Part shown: positions 45,735 through 53,769 of the stretch, one piece after another | How the letters are laid out: every line of letters begins with the position of its first letter | How positions within the stretch are numbered: position 1 is the first letter of the stretch | Assembly (NCBI GenBank): GCA_947564735.1 | Contig: CANOEC010000003.1 | Location: 62,001-126,000 of the forward strand | Direction of reading: 5' to 3' | DNA length: 64,000 nucleotides | Source of the DNA: an uncultured Lachnospiraceae bacterium | Lineage (GTDB): Bacteria > Bacillota > Clostridia > Lachnospirales > Lachnospiraceae | Made by a program: the position numbers and the translations under genes | Notes under the pieces: model-generated | The model's input: only the letters and a program-made list of their open reading frames with translations | What the model was told of the DNA's origin: nothing | Databases searched by the model: none

Positions 45735-45968
45735 AAAAGAGCCAAAAACTGCGTTTTTTACGCTGTTTCGGCTCCTTAAAAATAGGCTTTTTCATTATTT
45801 TCCGGCAAAAGATAATCTCTGCCGGGTATCGGGTTTCGGTTACATTTTGCGAAAACCACACCCTGCCCGGAATATCCCCCCTGTTTAATTCTGCGAAAAT
45901 TCACGTAAAGGGGGGCCTCGGTCTTCAGCCGGAGGACTTACAGAGATTAAGCTCCCCCCGCCCCGTCA
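45735..45968. other. noncoding region next to HNH: hairpin and possible cos
   Basis: No ORF of note in about 230 bp. It contains a terminator-like hairpin on the minus strand (45,740-45,774: AGCC/GGCT and GCGT/ACGC arms, then CTTTT) and C/G runs facing each other (CCCCCC near 45,875-45,880 and GGGGGG near 45,910-45,915). Its place after the packaging-type HNH gene is where cos lies in many HK97-type phages; this is only positional. Confidence 0.3.
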
Positions 45969-46328
45969 TCAGAATCGGTACTCTGGGTTTGCATCCTCGT
46001 TCCATGTCTTTTTATCATGGCACGGTTTACAGAGGCTCTGCCAGTTGTTTTTATCCCAGAAGAGAACTTTGTCTCCACGGTGCGGTCTTATATGGTCAAC
46101 GACCGCTGCTTCCACCATCTTCCCTTCCTTCATGCAACACACACAGTACGGATGCTGCCGGAGATACTGAAGCCTAGCCTTCTGCCATCTCCTGCTGTAC
46201 CCACGCTTGTCAGCACCCGGTCTGTCTCCACGGTGCTGTGCTTCGTGTTCCTCGCAGAACTTGCTGCCATACGGTACCAACTTCGGGCATCCGGGATGTC
46301 CGCACGGCACATTCGGTCTCATCGGCAT
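45969..46328 (-). CDS. HNH endonuclease of the packaging module
   Basis: 119 residues from the ATG at 46328 (AAGGAGG upstream). N-terminal zinc site CGHPGCPKLV...CEEH, then an HNH core YCVCCMKEG, AAVVDHIRPHRGD, LCKPCHDKKTW. HNH proteins of this type help terminase cut at cos. Here two methylases and regulators intervene before the terminase genes. Confidence 0.9.
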   Translation of the reverse strand: MPMRPNVPCGHPGCPKLVPYGSKFCEEHEAQHRGDRPGADKRGYSRRWQKARLQYLRQHPYCVCCMKEGKMVEAAVVDHIRPHRGDKVLFWDKNNWQSLCKPCHDKKTWNEDANPEYRF

Positions 46329-46403
46329 AACCGTTACCTCCTTCCCCGGTATGTAGCTGCGGCGGCTGTGAAAGGATTGGAAAGCCATCCGCCGCAGGGC
46401 ATC

Positions 46404-46426
46404 AAAAAAGGAGGCTCAAAGCCTCC
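46404..46426 (-). terminator. terminator before the HNH gene
   Basis: GGAGGC, a 5-nt loop, GCCTCC, then six T on the minus strand. It ends the transcript of the small genes at 46,534-47,026. Confidence 0.8.
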
Positions 46427-46473
46427 ATCCAATTCTGCCGATTATAGACTACCACAAATAATTTTGCAGAGGA

Positions 46474-46506
46474 AGTGCAAATGTAGTGCAACATTAGTGC
46501 AAATAC
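46474..46506. repeat. three direct repeats AGTGCAA with 11-bp period
   Basis: AGTGCAA at 46,474, 46,485 and 46,496, each followed by 4 variable bases. The one-turn spacing puts the three copies on one face of the helix, as in protein-binding arrays. Confidence 0.6.
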
Positions 46507-46533
46507 AAATCGGCAATAAAGGGATAATCCCCT

Positions 46534-46758
46534 CTAATTCTTAAGCCTGTCTATCAGTTCCTGTATCTGCCGCACTTCATTCTCTGTCCACGCTGTTTTT
46601 TCACAGTGACCTCTGTTCCTGCAGTTCTCATTTTTGCATCCCGATATTTTCCAACACTTGATCTTGTAATATCCGATATAAATCCACATCACAATACCGC
46701 CTAAATACATCGCCGCCATAAAAATCAAAAATACCCAGCCAATGACCTCATCAAACAT
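46534..46758 (-). CDS. small membrane protein, function unknown
   Basis: 74 residues from the ATG at 46758 (GGAGG 6 nt upstream). One hydrophobic segment (VIGWVFLIFMAAMYLGGIVM), then a Cys-rich patch (CWKISGCKNENCRNRGHC) and a charged helix. Overlaps the gene upstream by 8 bp. No family recognised. Confidence 0.6.
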   Translation of the reverse strand: MFDEVIGWVFLIFMAAMYLGGIVMWIYIGYYKIKCWKISGCKNENCRNRGHCEKTAWTENEVRQIQELIDRLKN

Positions 46759-47026
46759 TTCGTGCCTCCATGCCATAATCAAACATTTTCAGGGAAAGGA
46801 TACGTGCAATGCCTTCCATGCAGTTGATGATTTCCTCTACATCCTCATCTTCATCATTATCCAGTCTTTCCGCAAGCCGCAGTCTCGCATTATATACACG
46901 TTCATACAATTTTCCGCATTCCCGCTCCCCGGAAAATTCATCCACAATCTCTATTTTCTCAAGAATATCAATATCCGTCAAAGCCACCTCTCCGTTCATA
47001 AGTTGGTATATCAGTTCTTTATCCAT
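46751..47026 (-). CDS. small acidic protein, function unknown
   Basis: 91 residues, strongly acidic and helical (LDNDEDEDVEEIINCMEG). It is the leftward gene of a divergent pair with the XRE gene at 47,155, and the shared spacer carries a 14-bp inverted repeat. Acidic small phage proteins are often inhibitors, but nothing shows that here. Confidence 0.6.
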   Translation of the reverse strand: MDKELIYQLMNGEVALTDIDILEKIEIVDEFSGERECGKLYERVYNARLRLAERLDNDEDEDVEEIINCMEGIARILSLKMFDYGMEARNV

Positions 47027-47040
47027 AAATCAATTTCTCC

Positions 47041-47117
47041 TTTGTCTCACTTTTACAACCGATTCTATCATTCAAACAAAGTAAAATCAATACTGTTGGT
47101 GCAAAAAGTGAGACAAA
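47041..47117. promoter_or_regulatory. divergent control region with 14-bp inverted repeat
   Basis: TTTGTCTCACTTTT (47,041-47,054) and its exact reverse complement (47,104-47,117), 49 bp apart, flank the space between the leftward acidic-protein gene and the rightward XRE gene. Probable operators of the XRE protein. Confidence 0.65.
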
Positions 47118-47154
47118 TCATTCGACAAAATTTGACAATGGGAGGTGTTTCAGA

Positions 47155-47406
47155 ATGCCAAAGCCACGGAATTCCAATGGCGATAAGAACCTCATCGGCA
47201 GACGCCTTATAGAATTAAGGAAACAGCATAATCTCTCGCAGAGGGACTTGGCGCAGGCACTTCAGCTTGCCGGATATGACATAGACAAAAACGTGATTAC
47301 ACGGATTGAAACAAATAAGAGATATGTGACAGATTTGGAGCTGCTTGCCCTGAAACAAATATTCGGTGTTTCTTATGAATACCTTATCGAAGGAAAGTCG
47401 GAATAA
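47155..47406 (+). CDS. XRE-family regulator, rightward
   Basis: 83 residues: RRLIELRKQHNLSQRDLAQA and NVITRIETNKRYVTDLELLA make a classic lambda-repressor-like helix-turn-helix. GGGAGG lies 9 nt before the ATG. One of only two rightward genes in the prophage; its stop codon lies inside its own terminator. Probably controls the divergent acidic-protein operon and itself through the 14-bp inverted repeat. Confidence 0.88.
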   Translation: MPKPRNSNGDKNLIGRRLIELRKQHNLSQRDLAQALQLAGYDIDKNVITRIETNKRYVTDLELLALKQIFGVSYEYLIEGKSE

Positions 47407-47422
47407 TTCATCCGGCTTTTTT
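47394..47422 (+). terminator. terminator of the rightward XRE gene
   Basis: AAAGTCGGA/TCCGGCTTT (9 bp, one wobble) then T6; the arm begins inside the last codons of the gene. Confidence 0.8.
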
Positions 47423-47493
47423 GTTTTCATATTTACGGACAAAACTTTTCGTATTAAAATAATAATATCACATGCCAAAGCGGGGTGGTCACA

Positions 47494-48057
47494 TTGCCAA
47501 GAACATTCAATCATTTATCCTATGAACAGAGATGCCGGCTGAAAAACATGCTTGAAAGCAAAACTCCTGTCCAGACAATTGCTGACACGCTTGGTTTCCA
47601 CCGTTCAGCCATTTATCGTGAAATCAAGCGGGGAACAGTGGATGGCGTCTACAGTCCAGAAGATTCTGAAAATCGGTATCAGGAAAACTTGTCCCACTCA
47701 GGAAAAGAAGCAAAACTGTCCATAAATCCTGAATTAGCCCAGATTATAGCAGACTACATTTTAAAGGATAAGCTGAGCCCGAAGAAAATAGCCGCCGAGC
47801 TTCAAAAACGCTCTGGCGACATACCGAATGCCGCGATAACGCACAATACCATCTATAATGCCATTGACAATGGCTTAATTCCCGGCGTTACAAGAGAGAA
47901 TCTCCGCTCCGATGAAACATCCGTATATAATAACGGAAATATTTTTCTCGCCAAATGGCTCAGGGAAGAACTCGATATCAAAGACGGAGATATACTCCAT
48001 TTCGAGGTAACAGCTGATAAAAAAATCATATTCTCAAAAATTGAAGAGGACGGTTAA
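47494..48057 (+). CDS. IS30-type DNA-binding region fused to an AbrB/MazE-like C-terminus
   Basis: About 187 residues. The first ~50 residues (RTFNHLSYEQRCRLKNMLES, FHRSAIYREIKRG) and residues about 80-130 (LKDKLSPKKIAAELQKRSGD, ITHNTIYNAI) match the two helix-turn-helix parts of IS30 transposases, but the DDE catalytic domain is missing. In its place the last ~40 residues (FLAKWLREELDIKDGDILHF, then DKKIIFSKIEE) look like a swapped-hairpin AbrB/MazE domain. TTG at 47494 (GGGGTGG 5 nt upstream) or GTG at 47485 can start it. It ends 15 bp from the end of the opposing mazF gene. Probably a regulator or antitoxin. Confidence 0.7.
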   Translation: MPRTFNHLSYEQRCRLKNMLESKTPVQTIADTLGFHRSAIYREIKRGTVDGVYSPEDSENRYQENLSHSGKEAKLSINPELAQIIADYILKDKLSPKKIAAELQKRSGDIPNAAITHNTIYNAIDNGLIPGVTRENLRSDETSVYNNGNIFLAKWLREELDIKDGDILHFEVTADKKIIFSKIEEDG

Positions 48058-48074
48058 TAGCCGCCCTCCGTTTT
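48046..48074. terminator. bidirectional terminator between the AbrB-like and mazF genes
   Basis: GAGGaCGG, a 7-nt loop, CCGcCCTC, with TTTT to the right and AATTTTT-type sequence on the other strand. Lies across both stop codons. Confidence 0.6.
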
Positions 48075-48438
48075 AATTATATTCGTCATAGGCCCCTGTC
48101 TGTATCATGACGGCAACCGTCAATGCCTCCATTACCACATCGTTCGTGATCTTACCGATTTTTTCCTTCAGACAGGATTTGTCAACCGTTTCAAGCTGCT
48201 CCGCAAGTGCCATCGAATCACGGGAAAGGCCGCCGCTGTACTTCTTATGTATCTGCACATGGGTAGGCAGATGCCTTTTCTTTTTTATTTTCGATGTAAG
48301 CGGGACCACCGTAACCACTGGGGAACTCTCGTTGTTCCTGTTATTGCTCACTATGACAGCCGGGCGGACTCCCCTTTGTTTATGTGTGCCATCCTCCTCC
48401 CCAAAATCGATATAATATATGTCTCCTCTCATGCACAT
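48073..48438 (-). CDS. MazF/PemK-type mRNA interferase
   Basis: 121 residues. RGDIYYIDFGEEDGTHKQRG, VRPAVIVSNNRNNESS and VVTVVPLTSKIKKKRHLPTH are the conserved MazF core, including the Arg and Ser/Thr used in RNA cleavage. AAGGAGGAG lies 6 nt before the ATG. MazF normally follows a cotranscribed mazE; here the upstream gene is a phage regulator and no mazE is on this strand. The only AbrB/MazE-like candidate is on the opposite strand, tail to tail. Confidence 0.9.
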   Translation of the reverse strand: MCMRGDIYYIDFGEEDGTHKQRGVRPAVIVSNNRNNESSPVVTVVPLTSKIKKKRHLPTHVQIHKKYSGGLSRDSMALAEQLETVDKSCLKEKIGKITNDVVMEALTVAVMIQTGAYDEYN

Positions 48439-48452
48439 CCATCTCTCCTCCT

Positions 48453-48941
48453 TCAGCTTAACATATAATCGACAGTACAGCTCTCGCGCAACTCATACAT
48501 GACATTCAGTTCCTTTAGCGCCATCTTCCGATAATTTCCGACCGTTCTCCTGCTGACATGATGCCTTGCGGCAATCTCGTCCCAAGTCGCACCATCCTCC
48601 AATAAATTCATAACGATTTCCGGAAGGCTTCCGGAAAGCCCTTGCACGCACTCCTCAAAAAATGCAATCTCGTCCGACAGCTTCCGGCAACGCTTCAGGA
48701 GAAAACTGTACCACTCGTCATTCTCCCGCTCCATCACTTTCCTGTAATTTAACGCCGTCTTTGCCGTCTTGTCAGACAGGGTGCTTGTCTGTACCCTGTC
48801 CGAATCGTCCGGGTGCGAAAATGTCATCGAGGATATGACTTCATTTTCCGAAACACCCTGAAACCTCGAAAGCTGCATCTTGGTTACCTGTAATTCCATT
48901 TTCATCTGCCTGTATTCCTTCATCATCGTTTCCGCTTTCAT
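48453..48941 (-). CDS. sigma-like / late transcription regulator
   Basis: 162 residues, helical, with a C-terminal helix-turn-helix (DGATWDEIAARHHVSRRTVG, then NYRKMALKELN) like region 4 of sigma factors or ArpU/RinA-type late activators. Its place between replication and packaging modules fits a late-gene switch. Overlaps the helicase gene by 4 bp. Confidence 0.7.
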   Translation of the reverse strand: MKAETMMKEYRQMKMELQVTKMQLSRFQGVSENEVISSMTFSHPDDSDRVQTSTLSDKTAKTALNYRKVMERENDEWYSFLLKRCRKLSDEIAFFEECVQGLSGSLPEIVMNLLEDGATWDEIAARHHVSRRTVGNYRKMALKELNVMYELRESCTVDYMLS

Positions 48942-50284
48942 CCTTTACCTCCGATCCTTGCCCTGACAGCCTCGATCAGCGCCGACTGTCCGGCCTCCTT
49001 TCTTTCCAGCGCCCGGATGACATCTTCGTCTACCGTCCCCTTCGTGATGATATGCTCCACAACCACGGTGTTCTTCTGCCCCTGCCGCCAGAGCCTTGCA
49101 TTCGTCTGCTGGTACAGTTCCAACGACCACGTCAGCCCGAACCAGATAATGGTTGAACCGCCGTCCTGTATGTTTAATCCGTGTCCGGCACCCGCCGGGT
49201 GGATCAGCGCAATGGGGATTTTCCCGCCGTTCCAGTCTTCAATGTCCTTCTGTGTATCTATGTCCCTCACCTGAAACCTCTCCCGGATTCTCTCCCTGTC
49301 ATGTTTGAACCAGTACGCCACCAGCACAGGCTTTCCGTTCGCCGCCTCAATCAGATCCTCCAGCGCATCCAGCTTCCTGTCATGGATATGAATCACTTTC
49401 TTGTCCTCCCCATACACAGCGCCGTTTGCCATCTGCAGCAGTTTGCTGCTTAAAGCCGCCGCATTCGCGGCATCCAGTTCCTCATTTCCCACCGAAAGCA
49501 CCATCTCACCTTCCATCGAATCATACATTTTCTGCTCCTTCTCATTCATTTCCACTTCCACGCTGGATGAGATGTACTCCGGCATCGGAAGGTAATCGAC
49601 AGCCTTCATGGAAACACATATGTCAGAAATCAGACGGTAGATTTTTTCTTCTGCATCCTTCTTTGGCTTGTACGAATAGATGATTGCCCCGTTCCTTTTA
49701 TCCGGGAGAAAGAACTGCTCCCTATACGCACCAATAAATCTCCCGAGCCTCTTTCCCATATCAAGCAGCTTCATCTGCGGCCATAGGTCAAGGAGTCCGT
49801 TCGGCGCCGGGGTCCCGGTCAGACCGACAATCCTTGCCGCCTTCGACCTTACCTTCATCAGCGACTTGAACCTCTGTGCCTTGCTGGATTTAAAGGATGA
49901 CAGTTCATCAATGACTATCATGTCAAAATCCCATTCATAGTTTTCACACAGCCAGCTGGCATTTTCACGGTTTGTGATATAGATGTCCGCATCCGCCGAA
50001 AGTGCTGCCTTCCTCTGCTTCTCCGTACCGAGAACTTTTGAAATCGTAAGCCCGGCAAAATGATCCCATTTCTTAAATTCCCTGCTCCAAGTATCCTCTG
50101 CCACCCGCTTTGGTGCGATCACCAGAACCTTCCTGACGCTGAAGCAGTCATAAAGCAGAATCCATAATGCTGTAAGCGTGATGACCGTCTTTCCGAGTCC
50201 CATGTCCAGCATCAAGGCACACACGGGATGGTTTAATATAAAATCCGTGGCGTAGCTCTGATATTCATGTGGTCTGTATTTCAT
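48938..50284 (-). CDS. SNF2-family DNA helicase
   Basis: 448 residues. Walker A LMLDMGLGKTVITLTAL, Walker B IVIDELSSFKSSKAQR, motif III GLTGTPAPNG, and C-terminal motifs with HPAGAGHGLNIQ and QTNARLWRQGQ. Phage helicase for DNA replication or recombination. The ATG at 50284 has GGAGGG upstream; it overlaps the VRR-NUC gene by 20 bp. Confidence 0.93.
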   Translation of the reverse strand: MKYRPHEYQSYATDFILNHPVCALMLDMGLGKTVITLTALWILLYDCFSVRKVLVIAPKRVAEDTWSREFKKWDHFAGLTISKVLGTEKQRKAALSADADIYITNRENASWLCENYEWDFDMIVIDELSSFKSSKAQRFKSLMKVRSKAARIVGLTGTPAPNGLLDLWPQMKLLDMGKRLGRFIGAYREQFFLPDKRNGAIIYSYKPKKDAEEKIYRLISDICVSMKAVDYLPMPEYISSSVEVEMNEKEQKMYDSMEGEMVLSVGNEELDAANAAALSSKLLQMANGAVYGEDKKVIHIHDRKLDALEDLIEAANGKPVLVAYWFKHDRERIRERFQVRDIDTQKDIEDWNGGKIPIALIHPAGAGHGLNIQDGGSTIIWFGLTWSLELYQQTNARLWRQGQKNTVVVEHIITKGTVDEDVIRALERKEAGQSALIEAVRARIGGKG

Positions 50285-50552
50285 CAAGAATCCCTCCAAT
50301 CATGTTAATGCTGTCAATGCAGTAAACCTTAAATCCCATTGCTTCAAGCTGCTTCTTTCTCCGTTCCTGAAGCGGACGCAGTTTTTTCCCCGGAGCCTTA
50401 AGTTCCACGAAAGCTGTCAGTCCATCCCCGAACAATACAATGCGGTCAGGCACCCCATCAAATCCGGGAGACACCCACTTTGGTGCGATGCCGCCCCGCT
50501 TTTTTACTTCACGGACTAATGTCTGCTCTATCTGCTTTTCCGAATATCCCAT
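50265..50552 (-). CDS. VRR-NUC domain nuclease
   Basis: 95 residues from the ATG at 50552 (AAGGAGG upstream). SEKQIEQTLVREVKKRGG, SPGFDGVPDRIVLF (acidic site) and FVELKAPGKKL (ExK) make a full VRR-NUC fold, a PD-(D/E)XK-type nuclease often coupled to phage SNF2 helicases to resolve branched DNA. Confidence 0.92.
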   Translation of the reverse strand: MGYSEKQIEQTLVREVKKRGGIAPKWVSPGFDGVPDRIVLFGDGLTAFVELKAPGKKLRPLQERRKKQLEAMGFKVYCIDSINMIGGILDEIQTT

Positions 50553-50664
50553 AAATTCCTCCTTGTTGCCAAAAATCCAATTTACGCGCGTATAAGCGTA
50601 AACATGCGTTTCGTGTGCCATACGCATCCGCATTTTATATATTTTCACAATACATATATTTATA

Positions 50665-50798
50665 GGCAACATAAGCAACCACACGGCTTAACAGCCCATC
50701 AAATCTAGCTTTCGCAAAGTTGCCAGTTTTTCCGTTTTTGTAAAATCCGTGGCAACGGGCAACATGCTGTTTCCGTTGCTGACTGCCATGCTGTTGCC
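50665..50798. repeat. cluster of GGCAAC/GTTGCC hexamers
   Basis: Exact copies at 50,665, 50,719, 50,751, 50,758 and 50,793, plus near matches, in 134 bp between the VRR-NUC and VapE genes. A 33-codon minus-strand frame (50,688-50,789) spans it but has only a weak AAGG signal. Origin, operator or composition effect cannot be told apart by eye. Confidence 0.4.
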
Positions 50799-50809
50799 TT
50801 AAAAACTGC

Positions 50810-53179
50810 CTATTCTGCAGCCGCCTCTCCTTCCTCATCCCGGACAAATCCCCTTACCACACCGTAAATCGGAAAACGGATTTTTCCGGGATTCCTCTTC
50901 CAGCCGCCGATATTCTGCAGTATGGCGATGATCTCGTTGGTATCCTGCCTTTTTAAGTTGCCGCGCTCCCTGCCGAAGCACTCGCACCAGATTTCCATCG
51001 CACACACCCTCTCCCTGCGCCTGACTCCCACAAGACCACTTGAGCCAAACTCCGATCCGTCCAGAAAATTCCTGCGTTCATAAATGCTCATGGTGTCCCA
51101 CTTCTCCGGGAGCAGGGTTTCCAGATAAGATATTACGATGCCTTCCCTGTCATCCGATTCCATCGCATCCTGCTGTTCCCTAACAGCAATCGTCTCAAGC
51201 TCCCTCGGCAGATACAAGGGCTCCTTCCTGCCATAATAGATAAGCGCCTCCGCCCAGATCTGGCAGACCTCATCCTGCGTGATATCCCACGACTGCTTAT
51301 CCGTGCTTCCCGGCGTTTTTACCGGCCAGAACCTTCTGTTCCCTGTAATGTCACGGAGGTAAGTTTCTGCATTAGTCGTGCCGATGAACACGCACTGCCT
51401 CGGATGCGGCGTTGCTCTCCTTCCGAAAGCAGCCCTATAGATATCGTTCTGTCTGGAAAGGAAACCCCGCAGAGTCTCGATGTCCGTCTTTTTCATTCCT
51501 GCCAGTTCCCCAATTTCGAGGATCCAGTAGCCCTGCAGCTTCTCCGCCGCCGTCTTGTCCTTTGCATCCGACAGCAGCAGGGAATCGTTGAACCACTCCC
51601 CGCACAGCTTTGCAATGAGCGTGGATTTTCCCTTGCCCTGCGGTCCCGACAGCACAAGCATCGTATCAAACTTGATGCCCGGATTCATCACACGGGCTAT
51701 CGCTGCCACAAGCGTTTTTCGTGTCACGGCACGGACATAGGGAGTATCCGCAGCGCCGAGATATACGGAAAGCAGCGTGTCCACCCTCTCCACGCCGTCC
51801 CATTCCGGGAGTGCATCAAGGAAATCGCGGATCGGATGGTAGCTCCTGTCATCCGTAACTTTTGTGACCGCAATGTCGTAGTTCCTTACCGAAAAATTTC
51901 CATAATTCAAGTCAATATAAGAAACAAGCTGTGCATCATCTGCATCTCTCCAGAACTTGCTGGGATGCTCCCACGGCAGTTCCCCGGTTATCTCCATGTT
52001 GTCCGCCAGCTGGTTGAAGCGGATGCCTTTTAACTTCGGATCGTTGGAAATAATGAGCAGGAGGTTTTTTAAGCTGTTAACCACCTCGCCCCTGCGGTTA
52101 TATTCCAATTGCGACTGCCAGTCATCCTCTCCGGCAAAATCAAGCCTTGCGGAATTTTCCCTCTCCCTTGCAAGTGTGGCCTTGACCGCATCCTGCCCTG
52201 CGGCAAACTCCTGCATCGCCTTAAAGGACGGCAGCTTTGCCGCATCCGTGGTGTCAGCATTCTCGTCCAGTTCCCCAAACTTATGGATTCGGACCACATC
52301 AAAAGCATTCATAAGCTTTCCACAGGCTGGATCAGAAGCATGGTGCGAGTATGCAAATACATCGTCATAAACCACCACTCCGGCTGCAGAATCTGCAAGA
52401 ACATAATCATACCGCCCCTCCATTGCACTCGGCTGGTAAACATTCGGGATAAAGGCATCAATTGCCTGTGTCACGGTATAGGTCCTGTTGAACGCACCGA
52501 TGATTCCTCTCTTGCCAAGCGGATCCTCCTGCTTCCTGATGCTTTTCCTAACCATTGTCTTCTGACGCTCGGATACCGGCCACGAAGATATGTCTTTCCA
52601 GTCATCATAACGCGCAAGAACATCATCCGGGTTTAATATATCGCCATCCATCTCCTCAAATACAAAATCCCCGTCACTTGAAGTGCTTGGCCAGAACATG
52701 AGGCGGTTCGGCTCATAGGTTGTGTCATCGAACAGATCCATGCCGATGTCCTCCGCCGCCTTCCTTGCAACTGCCATATATTCATCAGGATTCACTTCCC
52801 GTGAAAGCGGAATGATAAGACGGAGCCTCGGCTTATCGGCTGTGTGTTTATGCGTACTGTAGATATATGCCTTGTACGGATTGAGCATCCGAAGCTGCGC
52901 CACCGTATCTGTTTCCGCATAATCCATGTCAAGAGTCAGCCCGGAACGGGAAACCACGCTGTCCTTCTTCCTTCTTCCGTCTTTCAGCCGCCCCATAACA
53001 AATCCGCCCACATCCTTGATGTCATCCTGCTGCCCCTTCGGCAGTTTCTTGTACTGCTCCTGTGTTTCCGCAGTCCGTATGGTAGTCTTGATGCGGTCAC
53101 GGAAATCATCCAGTTCCATCTCCTCGCAGTTCCACTGCTTTGCCATGCGTGAATTTCCCACTGATACTGCAATTTTCAT
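50810..53179 (-). CDS. VapE-family primase/helicase-like ATPase
   Basis: 789 residues. The N-terminal ~300 carry a primase-like fold (SGLTLDMDYAETDTVAQLRM, with acidic residues). The C-terminal half is a virulence-associated E P-loop ATPase: LSGPQGKGKSTLIAKLCGEW (Walker A, about residue 513), WILEIGELAGMKKTDIE (Walker B) and FIGTTNAETYLRD (sensor 1). Initiates phage DNA replication. It overlaps the upstream gene by 4 bp. Confidence 0.93.
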   Translation of the reverse strand: MKIAVSVGNSRMAKQWNCEEMELDDFRDRIKTTIRTAETQEQYKKLPKGQQDDIKDVGGFVMGRLKDGRRKKDSVVSRSGLTLDMDYAETDTVAQLRMLNPYKAYIYSTHKHTADKPRLRLIIPLSREVNPDEYMAVARKAAEDIGMDLFDDTTYEPNRLMFWPSTSSDGDFVFEEMDGDILNPDDVLARYDDWKDISSWPVSERQKTMVRKSIRKQEDPLGKRGIIGAFNRTYTVTQAIDAFIPNVYQPSAMEGRYDYVLADSAAGVVVYDDVFAYSHHASDPACGKLMNAFDVVRIHKFGELDENADTTDAAKLPSFKAMQEFAAGQDAVKATLARERENSARLDFAGEDDWQSQLEYNRRGEVVNSLKNLLLIISNDPKLKGIRFNQLADNMEITGELPWEHPSKFWRDADDAQLVSYIDLNYGNFSVRNYDIAVTKVTDDRSYHPIRDFLDALPEWDGVERVDTLLSVYLGAADTPYVRAVTRKTLVAAIARVMNPGIKFDTMLVLSGPQGKGKSTLIAKLCGEWFNDSLLLSDAKDKTAAEKLQGYWILEIGELAGMKKTDIETLRGFLSRQNDIYRAAFGRRATPHPRQCVFIGTTNAETYLRDITGNRRFWPVKTPGSTDKQSWDITQDEVCQIWAEALIYYGRKEPLYLPRELETIAVREQQDAMESDDREGIVISYLETLLPEKWDTMSIYERRNFLDGSEFGSSGLVGVRRRERVCAMEIWCECFGRERGNLKRQDTNEIIAILQNIGGWKRNPGKIRFPIYGVVRGFVRDEEGEAAAE

Positions 53180-53511
53180 CCGTTCCTTCCTCCAATCAAT
53201 AATTCTATGTTGCGCTTGATGCGCTTAAGCAGAACATCAGCCTTCCTGCATTCCGAAAGGTAAAATTCCTGCATCTGCATATTCTCCGAAACTCCGGCAC
53301 GCTCCGATTCAGTACGGCTGTCCTCCCTGATTTTCCACTGTATTTCATATTGCTGTGAAAGATAGTCCCACAGGGCATCGAAGTCTTCATCCGATGCCCA
53401 CTGCCCGACAAATGGAAATATCTTTCTTGCCACATCAATTTTACAGGGGAAGAACTCCGGCACATTCAGTTCCATCCGTCCTCTCGGGTAACTGAGTACA
53501 AGCCTCTCCAT
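53176..53511 (-). CDS. phage replication-module protein, function unknown
   Basis: 111 residues, soluble and helical with an acidic middle (WASDEDFDALWDYLSQQYEI). AGGGGG lies before the ATG at 53511; a second start at 53475 (GAGAGG upstream) would avoid most of the 71-bp overlap with the preceding gene. Conserved position before vapE; no activity known. Confidence 0.6.
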   Translation of the reverse strand: MERLVLSYPRGRMELNVPEFFPCKIDVARKIFPFVGQWASDEDFDALWDYLSQQYEIQWKIREDSRTESERAGVSENMQMQEFYLSECRKADVLLKRIKRNIELLIGGRNG

Positions 53512-53758
53512 GTCTGCCCCCTTTCTCCCGGAACTTCTGCTTCTCGGTTTCCATAATCTTATTTATCAGCATCGAACCATCCAAGTCTGTAAGCGTCGCA
53601 TACCAGTCCGACACAAAAAATCTGCTCTGTCTTGCCACCTCACCCGCTGCCTCCCTGCTTTCTGGATCACGCAGCATTCTTCTGTATGCAATTCTGAAAT
53701 CCTTTACTGCCTGTATGATGATGGCATTGGTCAGTTTTTCATAGCAATCCGTATCCAT
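53441..53758 (-). CDS. phage replication-module protein, function unknown
   Basis: 105 residues: a helical core (NAIIIQAVKDFRIAYRRMLR, RQSRFFVSDWYATLTDLDG) then a low-complexity tail that is read over the start of the next gene. Such fragments recur between polymerase and vapE genes in these phages; the family is not known to me. Confidence 0.6.
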   Translation of the reverse strand: MDTDCYEKLTNAIIIQAVKDFRIAYRRMLRDPESREAAGEVARQSRFFVSDWYATLTDLDGSMLINKIMETEKQKFREKGGRHGEACTQLPERTDGTECAGVLPL

Positions 53759-53769
53759 TGCAATGCCTC

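Noticed and set aside
50580-50612. A palindrome-like AAACATGCGTTT as a phage LexA box
   Set aside because: It lacks the GAAC/GTTC ends needed for the Firmicutes LexA site.
50635-50847. A 70-residue leftward frame after vapE
   Set aside because: It overlaps the end of vapE, has no start signal and low-complexity content; kept only as a repeat region.
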